Shown piece by piece: positions 26,236 to 34,140 of a DNA stretch of 64,000 nucleotides. The notes beneath the pieces were generated by a model. The model was given only the letters and a program-made list of their open reading frames with translations, ran no database searches and was not told the DNA's origin. Origin of the DNA: Thalassobaculum fulvum (GTDB lineage Bacteria; Pseudomonadota; Alphaproteobacteria; Thalassobaculales; Thalassobaculaceae); contig NZ_BMZS01000007.1 of assembly GCF_014652915.1 (NCBI RefSeq), forward strand, positions 1 through 64,000, given 5' to 3'. Every line of letters starts with the position of its first letter. Positions within the stretch are counted from its first letter, which is position 1. The translations under genes were made by a program, and so were the position numbers.

Positions 26236-27819
26236 TCACACCGACATGTTCCAGAAGAACTGGACCGGGGACTTGATCATCCCCTTCACGTTCTCCCGAT
26301 AGCCGCACGGCACGAAGAAGGTGCCGACGTTGGCATGGGTGCCGATCTCGATCGCCCGCTTCTGGATCTGCTTGGCCAGATCCTTCTGCGCGGCCGGATC
26401 GCTGGTGAACGCGAACTTGTCCCGCAGCTCTTCCATCTTGGCGTCGGTCGGCCAGCCGAACCACGCCTTCTCGGTGCCGCCGCCGGACAGGCCGACCGCG
26501 GCGATCGGGTTGACCAGATCGCCGCCGATCCACCACGTGTGGAAGACGTTCCAGCCGCCGTTTTCGACCGGGTCCTTCTTGGCCCGGCGCGAGGTCAGGG
26601 TCGACCAGTCCATCGCCTGGATCTCGACCTCCATGCCCATCGACCGCATGGTCTCGGCGGCGACCAGGCTGAACGCCGAGGTGATCGGGATGTCGGTCGG
26701 CTGCATCAGCACCACCTTGGTGCCGTCGTAACCGCCCTCGGCCAGCAGCTTCTTGGCGGCCTCGATGGTGTGCGGCCGGATCATGTCCAGCCCGGCGTCG
26801 TTCTCGAGCGGCGAGCCGCACGGGAAGTAGCTCTCGCAGACCTTGTAGAAGTCCGGGTTGCCGACGCCGGCCTGCAGGAACTTCTCCTGCTGGACCGCGG
26901 TGATCACGGCACGCCGGATCTCGGGCTTGTCGAACGGCTTAAGCAGGTGGTTGAACCGCAGCATGCCCTGGCTGCCGAGCGGGTCGAGCACCTCGACGGT
27001 GATGCCCGGGGTCTGGCCGATGATCGGCGCCAGGTCACCCGGGACCTGCTCGTAGTAGTCGACCTCGCCGGAGATCAGCGCGTTCATCGCGGTGGTCGGA
27101 TCCGGGATGTACAGCCACTCGACCCGGTCGACCTTGGCGACCTTGCCGCCGGAAGCGGCGCTCGCCGGCTCCTTGCGCGGCACGTAGGCCTCGTTCTTGG
27201 CGTACACCACCTTGGAGCCAGGGACCCACTCGTCCTTCAGGAACTTGAACGGGCCGGAGCCGATGACCTCCGGAACCTGCTTGAACGGGTCGGTCTCGGC
27301 CAGCCGCTTCGGCATCATGAACGGCACGTTCGACGAGATCTTGCCGATCGCGTCGAGCACCAGGCCGAACGGCTTCTCGAGCTTGAGCACGAAGGTCTTG
27401 GCGTCGACCGCCTCCAGGCTCGCGGTGTACTGCATGAGCTTCTGGCCCATGCCGTCGCGCTTGCCCCAGCGCTTCAGCGAGGCCACGCAGTCCTCGGCGG
27501 TGACCGGCGGGCCGTCGTGCCAGGCCAGGCCGTCGCGCAAGGTGAAGGTCCAGGTCAGCTTGTCGTCGCTGACGTTGTAGGTCTCGACCATCTGCGGCCG
27601 CGGGGTCAGGGTCTCGTCCATCGCGAACAGCGTGTCGTAGACCATGTACCCGTGGTTCCGCGTGATGTACGCGGTGGTCCAGATCGGGTCGATGTTCTTC
27701 AGGTCGGCGTGCGGAATCACCCGCAGGACCGAGCCGGCGGCGCTTGCCGATCTCGGCAGCGACGCGACGAAGGGGGCGGCCAGCGCTCCTCCGACGAAGG
27801 CTCGACGACTGAACTTCAT
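26236..27819 (-). CDS. Peptide/opine ABC transporter solute-binding protein (SBP_5)
   Basis: 527 residues. Signal: M-K-F-S-R-R-A-F-V-G-G followed by a hydrophobic stretch and A-S-A near residue 27, a twin-arginine (Tat) type. The mature part has the SBP_5 layout: I-D-P near the start, L-R-D-G-L-A-W-H-D-G-x-P-V-T-A-E-D, G-S-G-P-F-K-F and R-x-A-V near 310. It binds the ligand in the periplasm and hands it to the DppB/C permeases. First gene of the four-gene operon, with a good AAGGAGA site before its ATG; divergent from pseB. Ligand (peptide, opine or other) not determinable. Confidence 0.92.
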   Translation of the reverse strand: MKFSRRAFVGGALAAPFVASLPRSASAAGSVLRVIPHADLKNIDPIWTTAYITRNHGYMVYDTLFAMDETLTPRPQMVETYNVSDDKLTWTFTLRDGLAWHDGPPVTAEDCVASLKRWGKRDGMGQKLMQYTASLEAVDAKTFVLKLEKPFGLVLDAIGKISSNVPFMMPKRLAETDPFKQVPEVIGSGPFKFLKDEWVPGSKVVYAKNEAYVPRKEPASAASGGKVAKVDRVEWLYIPDPTTAMNALISGEVDYYEQVPGDLAPIIGQTPGITVEVLDPLGSQGMLRFNHLLKPFDKPEIRRAVITAVQQEKFLQAGVGNPDFYKVCESYFPCGSPLENDAGLDMIRPHTIEAAKKLLAEGGYDGTKVVLMQPTDIPITSAFSLVAAETMRSMGMEVEIQAMDWSTLTSRRAKKDPVENGGWNVFHTWWIGGDLVNPIAAVGLSGGGTEKAWFGWPTDAKMEELRDKFAFTSDPAAQKDLAKQIQKRAIEIGTHANVGTFFVPCGYRENVKGMIKSPVQFFWNMSV

Positions 27820-28202
27820 CCCTGCTCTCCTTGCTTCTTAGCCGGTGCGTCCGACCGTCCCCTTCGGGAGGCAACCGGCGCCGGCCCGGTTTCGCAATTC
27901 GTATGCCATCCGCAATGCCCGCGGAACACCGTGGATTCTGGCGTTCTGGGAGACAATCCGACGGGCCTTCCGCTCCGCGTGACCGTCAATCGGGCGATCG
28001 GGACAGGCATATGCCCAAGAGACCGGCAATCCGGAGACCGGCCATGAGACCGCCCTTCGAACTGCCGTGTATGCAATCGAGCGCCCACGGGACCGGAGCT
28101 GTCAACCGCCGCGCTTCACAATCCGCGGACGGCGCGGGACAATGGCGGCGATTCGGGCGCGGGCGCCCGGCCGCAAACCGCGCGGGCGCGACACGGGGTC
28201 AC
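27820..28202. promoter_or_regulatory. Intergenic region between the SBP gene and pseB
   Basis: 383 bases between divergent genes. No convincing open reading frame. It must hold both promoters. Three copies of GAGACCG begin at 28019, 28034 and 28046, spacing close to one helical turn, which could be a regulator site. A GC-rich inverted segment (GCGCGGGCGCCCGG...CCGCGCGGGCGC) lies near 28155-28192, just before the pseB start. No sigma-70 promoter stands out. Confidence 0.4.
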
Positions 28203-29225
28203 ATGGCGATCCGACAGTTCGACACCGGCTTCATCGACCTGAACGGCAAGACGGTGCTGGTCACCGGCGGCACCGGGTCGTTCGGCCGCCAGTTCATCCG
28301 CACCGTGCTCGGTCGCTTCAAGACCCGGCGCTGCATCGTGTTCTCGCGCGACGAGCAGAAGCAGTACGACATGGGGCAGGACATCTCGGACGCCGAGTTC
28401 CGGGAGATCCGCTACTTCATCGGCGACGTCCGCGACGTCGACCGGCTGGAGATGGCGATGCGCGGCGTCGACTACGTGGTGCACGCCGCCGCCCTCAAGC
28501 ACGTGCCGACCGCCGAGTACAATCCCTTCGAGTGCGTGCGCACCAACGTCGACGGTGCCGAGAACGTGGTGAAGGCGGCGATCCGCACCGGCGTGCAGAA
28601 GGTCATCGCGCTGTCGACCGACAAGGCGGCCAACCCGATCAACCTGTACGGCGCCACCAAGCTGGCGTCCGACAAGATCTTCATCGCCGCCAACAACCTG
28701 TCGGGTGCCGGCGGCTGCCGATTCTCGGTGGTGCGCTACGGCAACGTCATCGGTTCGCGCGGCAGCGTCATCCCGTTCTTCAAGAGGCTGGTCGCCGACA
28801 AGAAGGACAGCCTGCCGATCACCGACCCGCGGATGACGCGGTTCTGGATCACCCTGCAGCAGGGCGTCAACTTCGTGCTGTCGTCGATGGAGCTGATGCA
28901 CGGCGGCGAGATCTTCGTGCCGAAGATCCCGAGCATGAAGATCGTCGACGTCGCCTCCTGCATGGGCCCGGGCCTGCCGCACGAGGTCGTCGGTATCCGG
29001 CCGGGCGAGAAGCTGCACGAGGTGATGGTGCCGGAGGATGACGCCCGCACCACCGTCGAGATCGACGACCGCTACATCGTCCTGCCGGCCTTCACCGACG
29101 GCCCGATGCGCGACTGGACGGCGCGCGGCGCCCGGCCGGTCGATCCGGAGTTCCGCTACGCCAGCGACAGCAACGACGAGTGGCTGAGCGCCGGCGAGCT
29201 GGCCGGCATGGTCGGCGAGCTGTAG
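28203..29225 (+). CDS. pseB: UDP-GlcNAc 4,6-dehydratase, PseB-like
   Basis: 340 residues, extended SDR fold. The NAD(P) glycine motif is T-G-G-T-G-S-F-G (21-28). The catalytic region S-T-D-K-A-A-N-P-I-N-L-Y-G-A-T-K carries the D-K pair and Y-x3-K typical of inverting 4,6-dehydratases such as PseB/FlaA1. The R-Y-G-N-V-I-G-S-R-G-S-V-I-P motif and the K-I-P-S-M-K-I segment are also characteristic. PseB makes the 4-keto-6-deoxy sugar that PseC aminates, the first steps to pseudaminic acid, often used on flagellin or surface polysaccharide. The ATG at 28203 starts the conserved N-terminus. The next gene starts at the base right after its stop codon. Confidence 0.9.
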   Translation: MAIRQFDTGFIDLNGKTVLVTGGTGSFGRQFIRTVLGRFKTRRCIVFSRDEQKQYDMGQDISDAEFREIRYFIGDVRDVDRLEMAMRGVDYVVHAAALKHVPTAEYNPFECVRTNVDGAENVVKAAIRTGVQKVIALSTDKAANPINLYGATKLASDKIFIAANNLSGAGGCRFSVVRYGNVIGSRGSVIPFFKRLVADKKDSLPITDPRMTRFWITLQQGVNFVLSSMELMHGGEIFVPKIPSMKIVDVASCMGPGLPHEVVGIRPGEKLHEVMVPEDDARTTVEIDDRYIVLPAFTDGPMRDWTARGARPVDPEFRYASDSNDEWLSAGELAGMVGEL

Positions 29226-29762
29226 GTGCCGGCCGACCCAGCCCCCTCCGCCGGGCCCGTGCCCTGGCAGGACCAGGTATTCGGCCTGCTGAAGGCGGCC
29301 GGCATTACCCAGTTCGCCTATGTCCCGGATGCCGGGCACAAGCGCCTGATCGAGCTGGCGCTGGCCGACAACGAGGTCCATGCGGTGTCGCTGACCACCG
29401 AGGAGGAGGGCGTCGGCCTGCTGGCCGGGGCCGACCTCGGCGGGCAGCGCGGCGTCCTGCTGGTCCAGAGCAGCGGCGTCGGCAACTGCGCCAACCTGCT
29501 GTCGCTGGTTACGCTCGGCCGGTTCCCGTTCCTGTGCCTGGTCAGCATGCGCGGCGACTTCGGCGAGGGGAATCCGTGGCAGTATCCGGCGGGTCGGGCG
29601 GTCGAGCCGATCTTCCAGGCCATGGGCGTCCGGACCGTGCGGGTCGACCGCGCCGAGGACGTCGCCGGCGTCGTCTCGGCGGCGATCGCCCAGGCCTTCA
29701 AGGGCAACTGCCCGACCGCGGTGCTGCTGACCCAGCGCCTGCTCGGCGCCAAGGCGTTCTAG
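29226..29762 (+). CDS. ThDP-dependent decarboxylase, N-terminal (Pyr) subunit, ComD-like
   Basis: 178 residues, corresponding only to the pyrimidine-binding domain of ThDP enzymes. The conserved glutamate that activates the cofactor lies in L-T-T-E-E-E-G-V-G-L-L-A-G, and V-Q-S-S-G-V-G-N follows. Stand-alone domains of this type are the alpha subunits of sulfopyruvate decarboxylase (ComD) and phosphonopyruvate decarboxylase-like enzymes, and need a beta subunit with the pyrophosphate domain. Such a beta subunit is encoded at 33242-33835, beyond an opposite-strand TRAP operon. Start is GTG at 29226, directly after the pseB stop, so translation is probably coupled to pseB. Confidence 0.8.
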   Translation: MPADPAPSAGPVPWQDQVFGLLKAAGITQFAYVPDAGHKRLIELALADNEVHAVSLTTEEEGVGLLAGADLGGQRGVLLVQSSGVGNCANLLSLVTLGRFPFLCLVSMRGDFGEGNPWQYPAGRAVEPIFQAMGVRTVRVDRAEDVAGVVSAAIAQAFKGNCPTAVLLTQRLLGAKAF

Positions 29763-29827
29763 GGGCGCCGACGGACACCCGATACCTGAGCTGAACGGCT
29801 GACCCGGGGGATGGCGGGCGCGAACCC

Positions 29828-31204
29828 CTACTTTCCCGAGAACAGCAGATCCGGCAGCCAGAGCGCGATCGACGGGAACAGCACGATCAGGAACAGGCCG
29901 AACAGCTCGACGACCGTGTAGGGCCCGACCGACCAGTAGATGTCCTTCATGGTCAGGTGTCGCATCGACGGATCCGCCTGAGTCACCGATCTCAGATAGA
30001 ACAGGTTGAACCCGAAGGGCGGCGTCATGTAGCTGATTTCCATCATCACGACGAAGAGGATGCCGAACCACACGGGGTCGAAGCCGTGCGCGTTCACCAG
30101 CGGCAGGAACACCGGCAGGGTGATCAGCATGATTCCGACCGGATCCAGCACCATGCCGAGGAAGAACAGCACCGCCATCATGAACAGCAGCGCCCCCCAG
30201 GCGCCGCCCGGAATCTGTTCCGTCAGGCCGGTAATGAAGCCCTCGGCGCCCATCGCCGTGTAGGCCGTCGAATAGGCATGGGCGGCGAACACGATCCAGG
30301 CGATCAGGGTCGTCAGGCGGAAGGTGCGGATCGAGGCTTCCCGAACCAGCTGCACGTCGAGCTTGCGGTTCACGGCGCTCGCCACCAGGGCGCCCAGGAC
30401 ACCGACCGCTGCCGCTTCGGTCACCGTCGCCAGGCCGGTGAAGATCGCGCCCAGAACCATCACGATGATCATGATCGGCAACAGGACGGACCGGAGAGCG
30501 GCGAACTTCTCCGACCAGCTTCCCCGATCGTCCGCCGGGAGCGACGGTCCCAGCTTCGGCTGCACCCAACAGCGGATGCCGATGTAGAAGGAGACCAGCA
30601 CGAACAGCAGGAGGCCGGGTCCGACGCCCGCGGCGAACAGCTTGCCGACCGAGACCTCGGTGATCAGCGCGTAGAGCACCATCAGGATCGACGGCGGGAT
30701 CAGGATGCCCCAGCCGCCGCCGGAATTGATCGCACCGAGGGCCAGCCGCGCATCGTAGCCGCGCGAGAGCATCTGCGGCAGGGCGATGGTGCCCATCGTA
30801 ACGACGGCGGCGCCGGAGATGCCCGACATGGCGGCGAAGATCGTGCAGATCAGCACCGTGCCGATGGCCAGGCCACCGCGCAGCCCGCCCCACCAGAGGT
30901 GCATCATCCGGTAGAGCGCGTGGGCGACACCGGATCGCTCCAGCACCATCGCCATGAAGACGTAGAGCGGGATCGCGATCAGCGCCGACGTCTCCATCAG
31001 GTCCCAGATCTTCGACGCGACCAGGTAGAGACCGTCCGATGCCGGGTTCGCCTGGAACTCGACGAAGATGAAGATGACGCTGAGGCCGCCGAGGACGAAG
31101 GTCAGCGGCACGCCCAGCAGGATGAACAGGAACAGCAGGCCGAAGAACAGGAACGTCTTCCACTCAATGGCCAGGGCCGCGTAGGCGGCGACCATGTCAA
31201 GCAT
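29828..31204 (-). CDS. dctM: TRAP transporter large permease, DctM
   Basis: 458 residues with about 12 hydrophobic segments. DctM motifs visible: F-A-A-M-S-G-I-S-G-A-A-V-V-T-M-G near 130, G-W-G-I-L-I-P-P-S near 165, and G-M-V-L-D-P-V-G-I-M near 355. It is the sodium-coupled channel subunit of a tripartite periplasmic transporter in the inner membrane. The start overlaps the end of dctQ by 8 bases. It is the last gene of the dctPQM operon and converges on the ThDP alpha-subunit gene with 65 bases between. Confidence 0.93.
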   Translation of the reverse strand: MLDMVAAYAALAIEWKTFLFFGLLFLFILLGVPLTFVLGGLSVIFIFVEFQANPASDGLYLVASKIWDLMETSALIAIPLYVFMAMVLERSGVAHALYRMMHLWWGGLRGGLAIGTVLICTIFAAMSGISGAAVVTMGTIALPQMLSRGYDARLALGAINSGGGWGILIPPSILMVLYALITEVSVGKLFAAGVGPGLLLFVLVSFYIGIRCWVQPKLGPSLPADDRGSWSEKFAALRSVLLPIMIIVMVLGAIFTGLATVTEAAAVGVLGALVASAVNRKLDVQLVREASIRTFRLTTLIAWIVFAAHAYSTAYTAMGAEGFITGLTEQIPGGAWGALLFMMAVLFFLGMVLDPVGIMLITLPVFLPLVNAHGFDPVWFGILFVVMMEISYMTPPFGFNLFYLRSVTQADPSMRHLTMKDIYWSVGPYTVVELFGLFLIVLFPSIALWLPDLLFSGK

Positions 31205-31787
31205 CGACCTTGTCCTCCGCGCCGTCGGTGACGGGACCGTAGGCGGATTCGTCGACCTCGATGCCCATCACGATCATCACGTCCGCCGCCAGCTTGACGA
31301 TCCCCTGCAACAGCAGGAGGACCGTCGCCACGACGATCAGCCATTTCGACGGCCAGAGCGGCGCCTTCCAGACAGCGAGCTCGTCGACCTCCCACTTGCA
31401 CCAGGGCGGGACGCCCTCGGTCATGCACACGGACTGGGCGGCCATGTCGTAGGCGTTCGGCAGCAGCACGATCATGAAACTGAAGAACAGAAACGACGTC
31501 GCGATATCGACCGCCGCCTTCCGCTTCTTCGAAAAGGTCGCGTAGAACAGGTCGACGTTGACGTGCTCGCGCCGGGCCAGCAGGTAGCCGCCGCCAATGA
31601 CCGCGTAGACGCCGAAGATGAGCCGGGACGCCTGTTGCGACCACGAGATCGGCGCACCGACCACCTTGCGCATGATCACGTCCATCAGCAGAAGAATGAA
31701 GAGGATCAGGACGGCCCAGTTGATGACCCTGGCGATCCAGAGGTTCGTTGTGGTGACCGCCCGGGCGATCGCCGTAATGGCGCCCAT
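31197..31787 (-). CDS. dctQ: TRAP transporter small permease, DctQ
   Basis: 196 residues, four membrane helices (about 18-38, 53-73, 95-115 and 150-175). The D-V-I-M-R-K-V-V-G-A-P-I-S-W segment is typical of DctQ. An unusually long loop between helices 3 and 4 holds two cysteines (S-V-C-M-T-E-G-V-P-P-W-C). It bridges DctM and the binding protein. It lies 132 bases downstream of dctP, a gap with a nested hairpin, and overlaps dctM by 8 bases. Confidence 0.88.
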   Translation of the reverse strand: MGAITAIARAVTTTNLWIARVINWAVLILFILLLMDVIMRKVVGAPISWSQQASRLIFGVYAVIGGGYLLARREHVNVDLFYATFSKKRKAAVDIATSFLFFSFMIVLLPNAYDMAAQSVCMTEGVPPWCKWEVDELAVWKAPLWPSKWLIVVATVLLLLQGIVKLAADVMIVMGIEVDESAYGPVTDGAEDKVDA

Positions 31788-31816
31788 GACACTATCCGTT
31801 CTGTTCAGTGTACGGA

Positions 31817-31885
31817 GGATCCGCCGGCGTGACGCCCGGCCGCATGACCGGGCGCCGCGCCGCCGAAGCGGGCCGGAGCGGATCC
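31817..31885. promoter_or_regulatory. Nested hairpin between dctP and dctQ
   Basis: Outer arms GGATCCG (31817-31823) and CGGATCC (31879-31885) are perfect complements. An inner hairpin, CGCCCGG (31833-31839) with CCGGGCG (31848-31854), sits inside. No T-run. Placed just after the binding-protein gene, it mirrors the hairpins in the peptide importer operon. Confidence 0.65.
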
Positions 31886-31919
31886 GCGCCCCGACCCGGT
31901 CGATCCGGCGGAGTCGCGA

Positions 31920-32966
31920 TCAGGCGTAGCCGAGCACCTTGAGGAACTCGACCAGCATGTCCGTGCCCTTGGCGGCGTTGCCGCCCTTGGCGCGCTCCGC
32001 CTCGAGGATGTCGCGCGAGGCGGCGGCGAACTTGTCGAGGACGCCTTGCGGGAACTGCTTCACCTGGACGCTCTGCTCGGCGATGCCGGCGGCCAGCGCC
32101 GTCATCTCCTTGTACTGATACTCGGCGCACCGCTTCCAGAACCGGGTTTCCAGATGCGTCATCAGTGTGAACCGCAGATCCTCGGGCAGCGCATCGACCG
32201 CCTTCTGGTTCATGATCAGCGTGTCCATGGCGAGGCCCATCGTCGGCTTCATGTGGAACTTGGCGACCTCCCACAGGGACATGGACTTGGCGCCCTGCGC
32301 CGCGCCCCAGTGCGCACCGTCCACGACGCCCGAGGCCAGCGACTGGTAGAGTTCCGGACCCGCAACATATTGCGGTGCGGCGCCGGCGGCCTCCAGGTAC
32401 TTGAGGTAGGAACCGGAGGAGCGCAGCTTCATGGCCGAGAAGTCGTCGGCCGTCGCGATCTCCTTGGAGACCACGAGCTCGGTCGGATAGACCTTCTCGG
32501 CCCGGCTCACGACGCCGTGGTAGGCCAGCTCCTCGTTGAACATGGCTTCCGCGCCCATGTTCTTCAGGTAGTGCTGGAACTCCCAGGGCTCCCGGAACGT
32601 GCCCGGCACACCGAGGCACAGGCCCGCCATCGGGGCTTCGCCGAGGATGTAGCCGGGCGAGATGGTGCCCATCTCGACCACGCCCTTCTTGACGATCTGG
32701 AAGATCTCGGCGCCCTTCGCAAACTCGCCGGCTCCGTGAAGGTTCAGGGTGAACCGGCCCTTGGTGATCTCCGCCAGTTCGTCGGCGATGACCTGCAGGC
32801 TGTCGCCGTAGGAGGCCGAGGCCTTCGGCCAGTGCGACTGCACCTTCCAGGTCACCTTTTCCTGCGCCCGGGCCGAACTGGAGCCGATGAATGCAGGTGC
32901 GGCGACCAGCGCGGCGCCGGTGGCGAGCGCCGTGCGGCGCGACAGCCCGTGTCTACTCGCAGTCAT
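31920..32966 (-). CDS. dctP: TRAP transporter solute-binding protein, DctP family
   Basis: 348 residues. The ATG at 32966 has an ideal GGGAGGA site seven bases upstream; an ATG 27 bases earlier was rejected. The signal is Tat-like (S-R-R-T-A-L-A-T-G-A, hydrophobic stretch, A-R-A-Q near 35). The mature protein shows the DctP/TakP pattern, including the R-S-S-G-S-Y segment near 155, where the conserved arginine binds the ligand carboxylate, and G-P-E-L-Y-Q-S-L-A-S-G-V-V-D-G. Ligands of relatives are dicarboxylates, 2-oxoacids, sugar acids and sulfonates. The flanking ComD/ComE-like genes make a sulfonate or 2-oxoacid attractive, but this is inference. Confidence 0.9.
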   Translation of the reverse strand: MTASRHGLSRRTALATGAALVAAPAFIGSSSARAQEKVTWKVQSHWPKASASYGDSLQVIADELAEITKGRFTLNLHGAGEFAKGAEIFQIVKKGVVEMGTISPGYILGEAPMAGLCLGVPGTFREPWEFQHYLKNMGAEAMFNEELAYHGVVSRAEKVYPTELVVSKEIATADDFSAMKLRSSGSYLKYLEAAGAAPQYVAGPELYQSLASGVVDGAHWGAAQGAKSMSLWEVAKFHMKPTMGLAMDTLIMNQKAVDALPEDLRFTLMTHLETRFWKRCAEYQYKEMTALAAGIAEQSVQVKQFPQGVLDKFAAASRDILEAERAKGGNAAKGTDMLVEFLKVLGYA

Positions 32967-33136
32967 GACATTCCTCCCATTGTTGTGTGGCACCTGGCAG
33001 CGTGCCGTCGCCGTTTATTGTGATTTGCGGTCTCACGACCAATTGGCGGCAGCCCATGATGACCGGGCCGAAGTGGTTCGGCAAATATGCGAGTGCGGAG
33101 GAGGGGCAGGCCGTACAAGAGAGAGCAGCGGACAGG

Positions 33137-33148
33137 CCATCATGATGG
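33137..33148. promoter_or_regulatory. Perfect 12-bp palindrome in the dctP/ThDP-beta promoter region
   Basis: CCATCATGATGG is a perfect palindrome, 94 bases before the ThDP beta-subunit start and 171 bases upstream of dctP. The 275-base region around it separates divergent genes and holds no ORF that I trust. It may be an operator shared by both. Confidence 0.4.
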
Positions 33149-33241
33149 TCCGATCCTGGGTCGAGATCGGTATTCCGTTTGCCGGAACAAGCGCTAGACT
33201 CTCGCCATCGGGCCCACCCCTCGTTCGCGGACCAGGTGACC

Positions 33242-33835
33242 ATGGCGATGGACTACGTTCTCGACCGTCGGGTCGCGGTGCCGGCGCTGGTCGGCGACCC
33301 GGACGACTTCCTGTTCGTCACCGGGCTCGGCGGCACCTCGCGCGACATCGGCCACCTGACCGGCGACGGTCCCAACCTGTTCGCGCTCGGCGGCGCGATG
33401 GGGGCGGCGCTGTCGACCGGGCTCGGGCTGGCGCTGGCCCGGCCCGACCGCCGGGTCATGGTGGTGACCGGCGACGGCGAGCTGCTGATGGGTGTCGGCA
33501 CGCTCGCCACCATCGCGGTCCTGGACCCGGCCAACCTGTCGGTGCTGTGCGTCGACAACGGCCACTACCTGGAGACCGGCGGCCAGGTGACCCACACCGG
33601 CCGCGGCACCGACCTGGAGGCGATGGCCCGCGGTGCCGGCTTCAGGATCACGGCCAAGGTGGCGTCGGAGGCGGACATCGAGCATGGCCGGGCCATCCTG
33701 CGCGACGCCAGCGGCTGCAGCTTCGTACTGGCCCGGGTCGCCCCGACCGAGCCGCCGAGCGCCAAGCGCGACATGGACGCCGGCGCCGCGCGGCTGCGGA
33801 TGAAGGCGTTCCTGGCGGAAGGGAAGCCGGCCTAG
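33242..33835 (+). CDS. ThDP-dependent decarboxylase, C-terminal (PP) subunit, ComE-like
   Basis: 197 residues, the pyrophosphate-binding domain of a ThDP enzyme. The metal/diphosphate motif is G-D-G-E-L-L-M-G, ending in V-D-N-G-H-Y about 27 residues later (GDG-x~26-N pattern). G-G-A-M-G-A-A-L-S-T-G-L-G-L precedes it. It should pair with the Pyr subunit at 29226-29762 to form an alpha/beta decarboxylase such as sulfopyruvate (ComDE) or phosphonopyruvate decarboxylase. Start ATG 33242 is preferred; ATG 33248 or a GTG at 33236 are possible, with AGGTGA lying just upstream. Its stop overlaps the stop of the convergent DUF2842 gene. Confidence 0.8.
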   Translation: MAMDYVLDRRVAVPALVGDPDDFLFVTGLGGTSRDIGHLTGDGPNLFALGGAMGAALSTGLGLALARPDRRVMVVTGDGELLMGVGTLATIAVLDPANLSVLCVDNGHYLETGGQVTHTGRGTDLEAMARGAGFRITAKVASEADIEHGRAILRDASGCSFVLARVAPTEPPSAKRDMDAGAARLRMKAFLAEGKPA

Positions 33836-34044
33836 CTCTCGCCGTCGTCGCGCCTGGCCCAGCCCATGATCCAGACCGCCGGGAAGATCCACAGCAGGCC
33901 GGCCGCCAGGTAATAGACCGCCTGCAGCAGGGCGTTGTCGGGCAGCGCGCCGCCGAGGGTGGCGGCAGCGACGGCATAGAGGGCGAGGCCGACCAGGATG
34001 GCCAGGCCGCCGATGGGGGTGCGCCAGCGCATGGCGCCCGGCAT
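33832..34044 (-). CDS. DUF2842 small membrane protein
   Basis: 70 residues with two membrane helices (about 12-32 and 40-60) and a charged tail (R-R-D-D-G-E-S). Matches the alphaproteobacterial DUF2842 family: a short N-terminal basic stretch, helix, polar loop, helix ending in I-F-P-A-V-W-I-M-G-W. Function unknown; probably in the inner membrane. ATG 34032 is an alternative start, four residues shorter. The stop codon overlaps the convergent ThDP gene. Confidence 0.8.
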   Translation of the reverse strand: MPGAMRWRTPIGGLAILVGLALYAVAAATLGGALPDNALLQAVYYLAAGLLWIFPAVWIMGWARRDDGES

Positions 34045-34140
34045 AGACGAGCCGCCGTCCGACCGCAAGGAGTCGCTTGCGGGGTAGGCACGGACCCCGC
34101 GGCGTGATAGCGCAGCCCGACGGGTGCGCGGAGGACCGAC

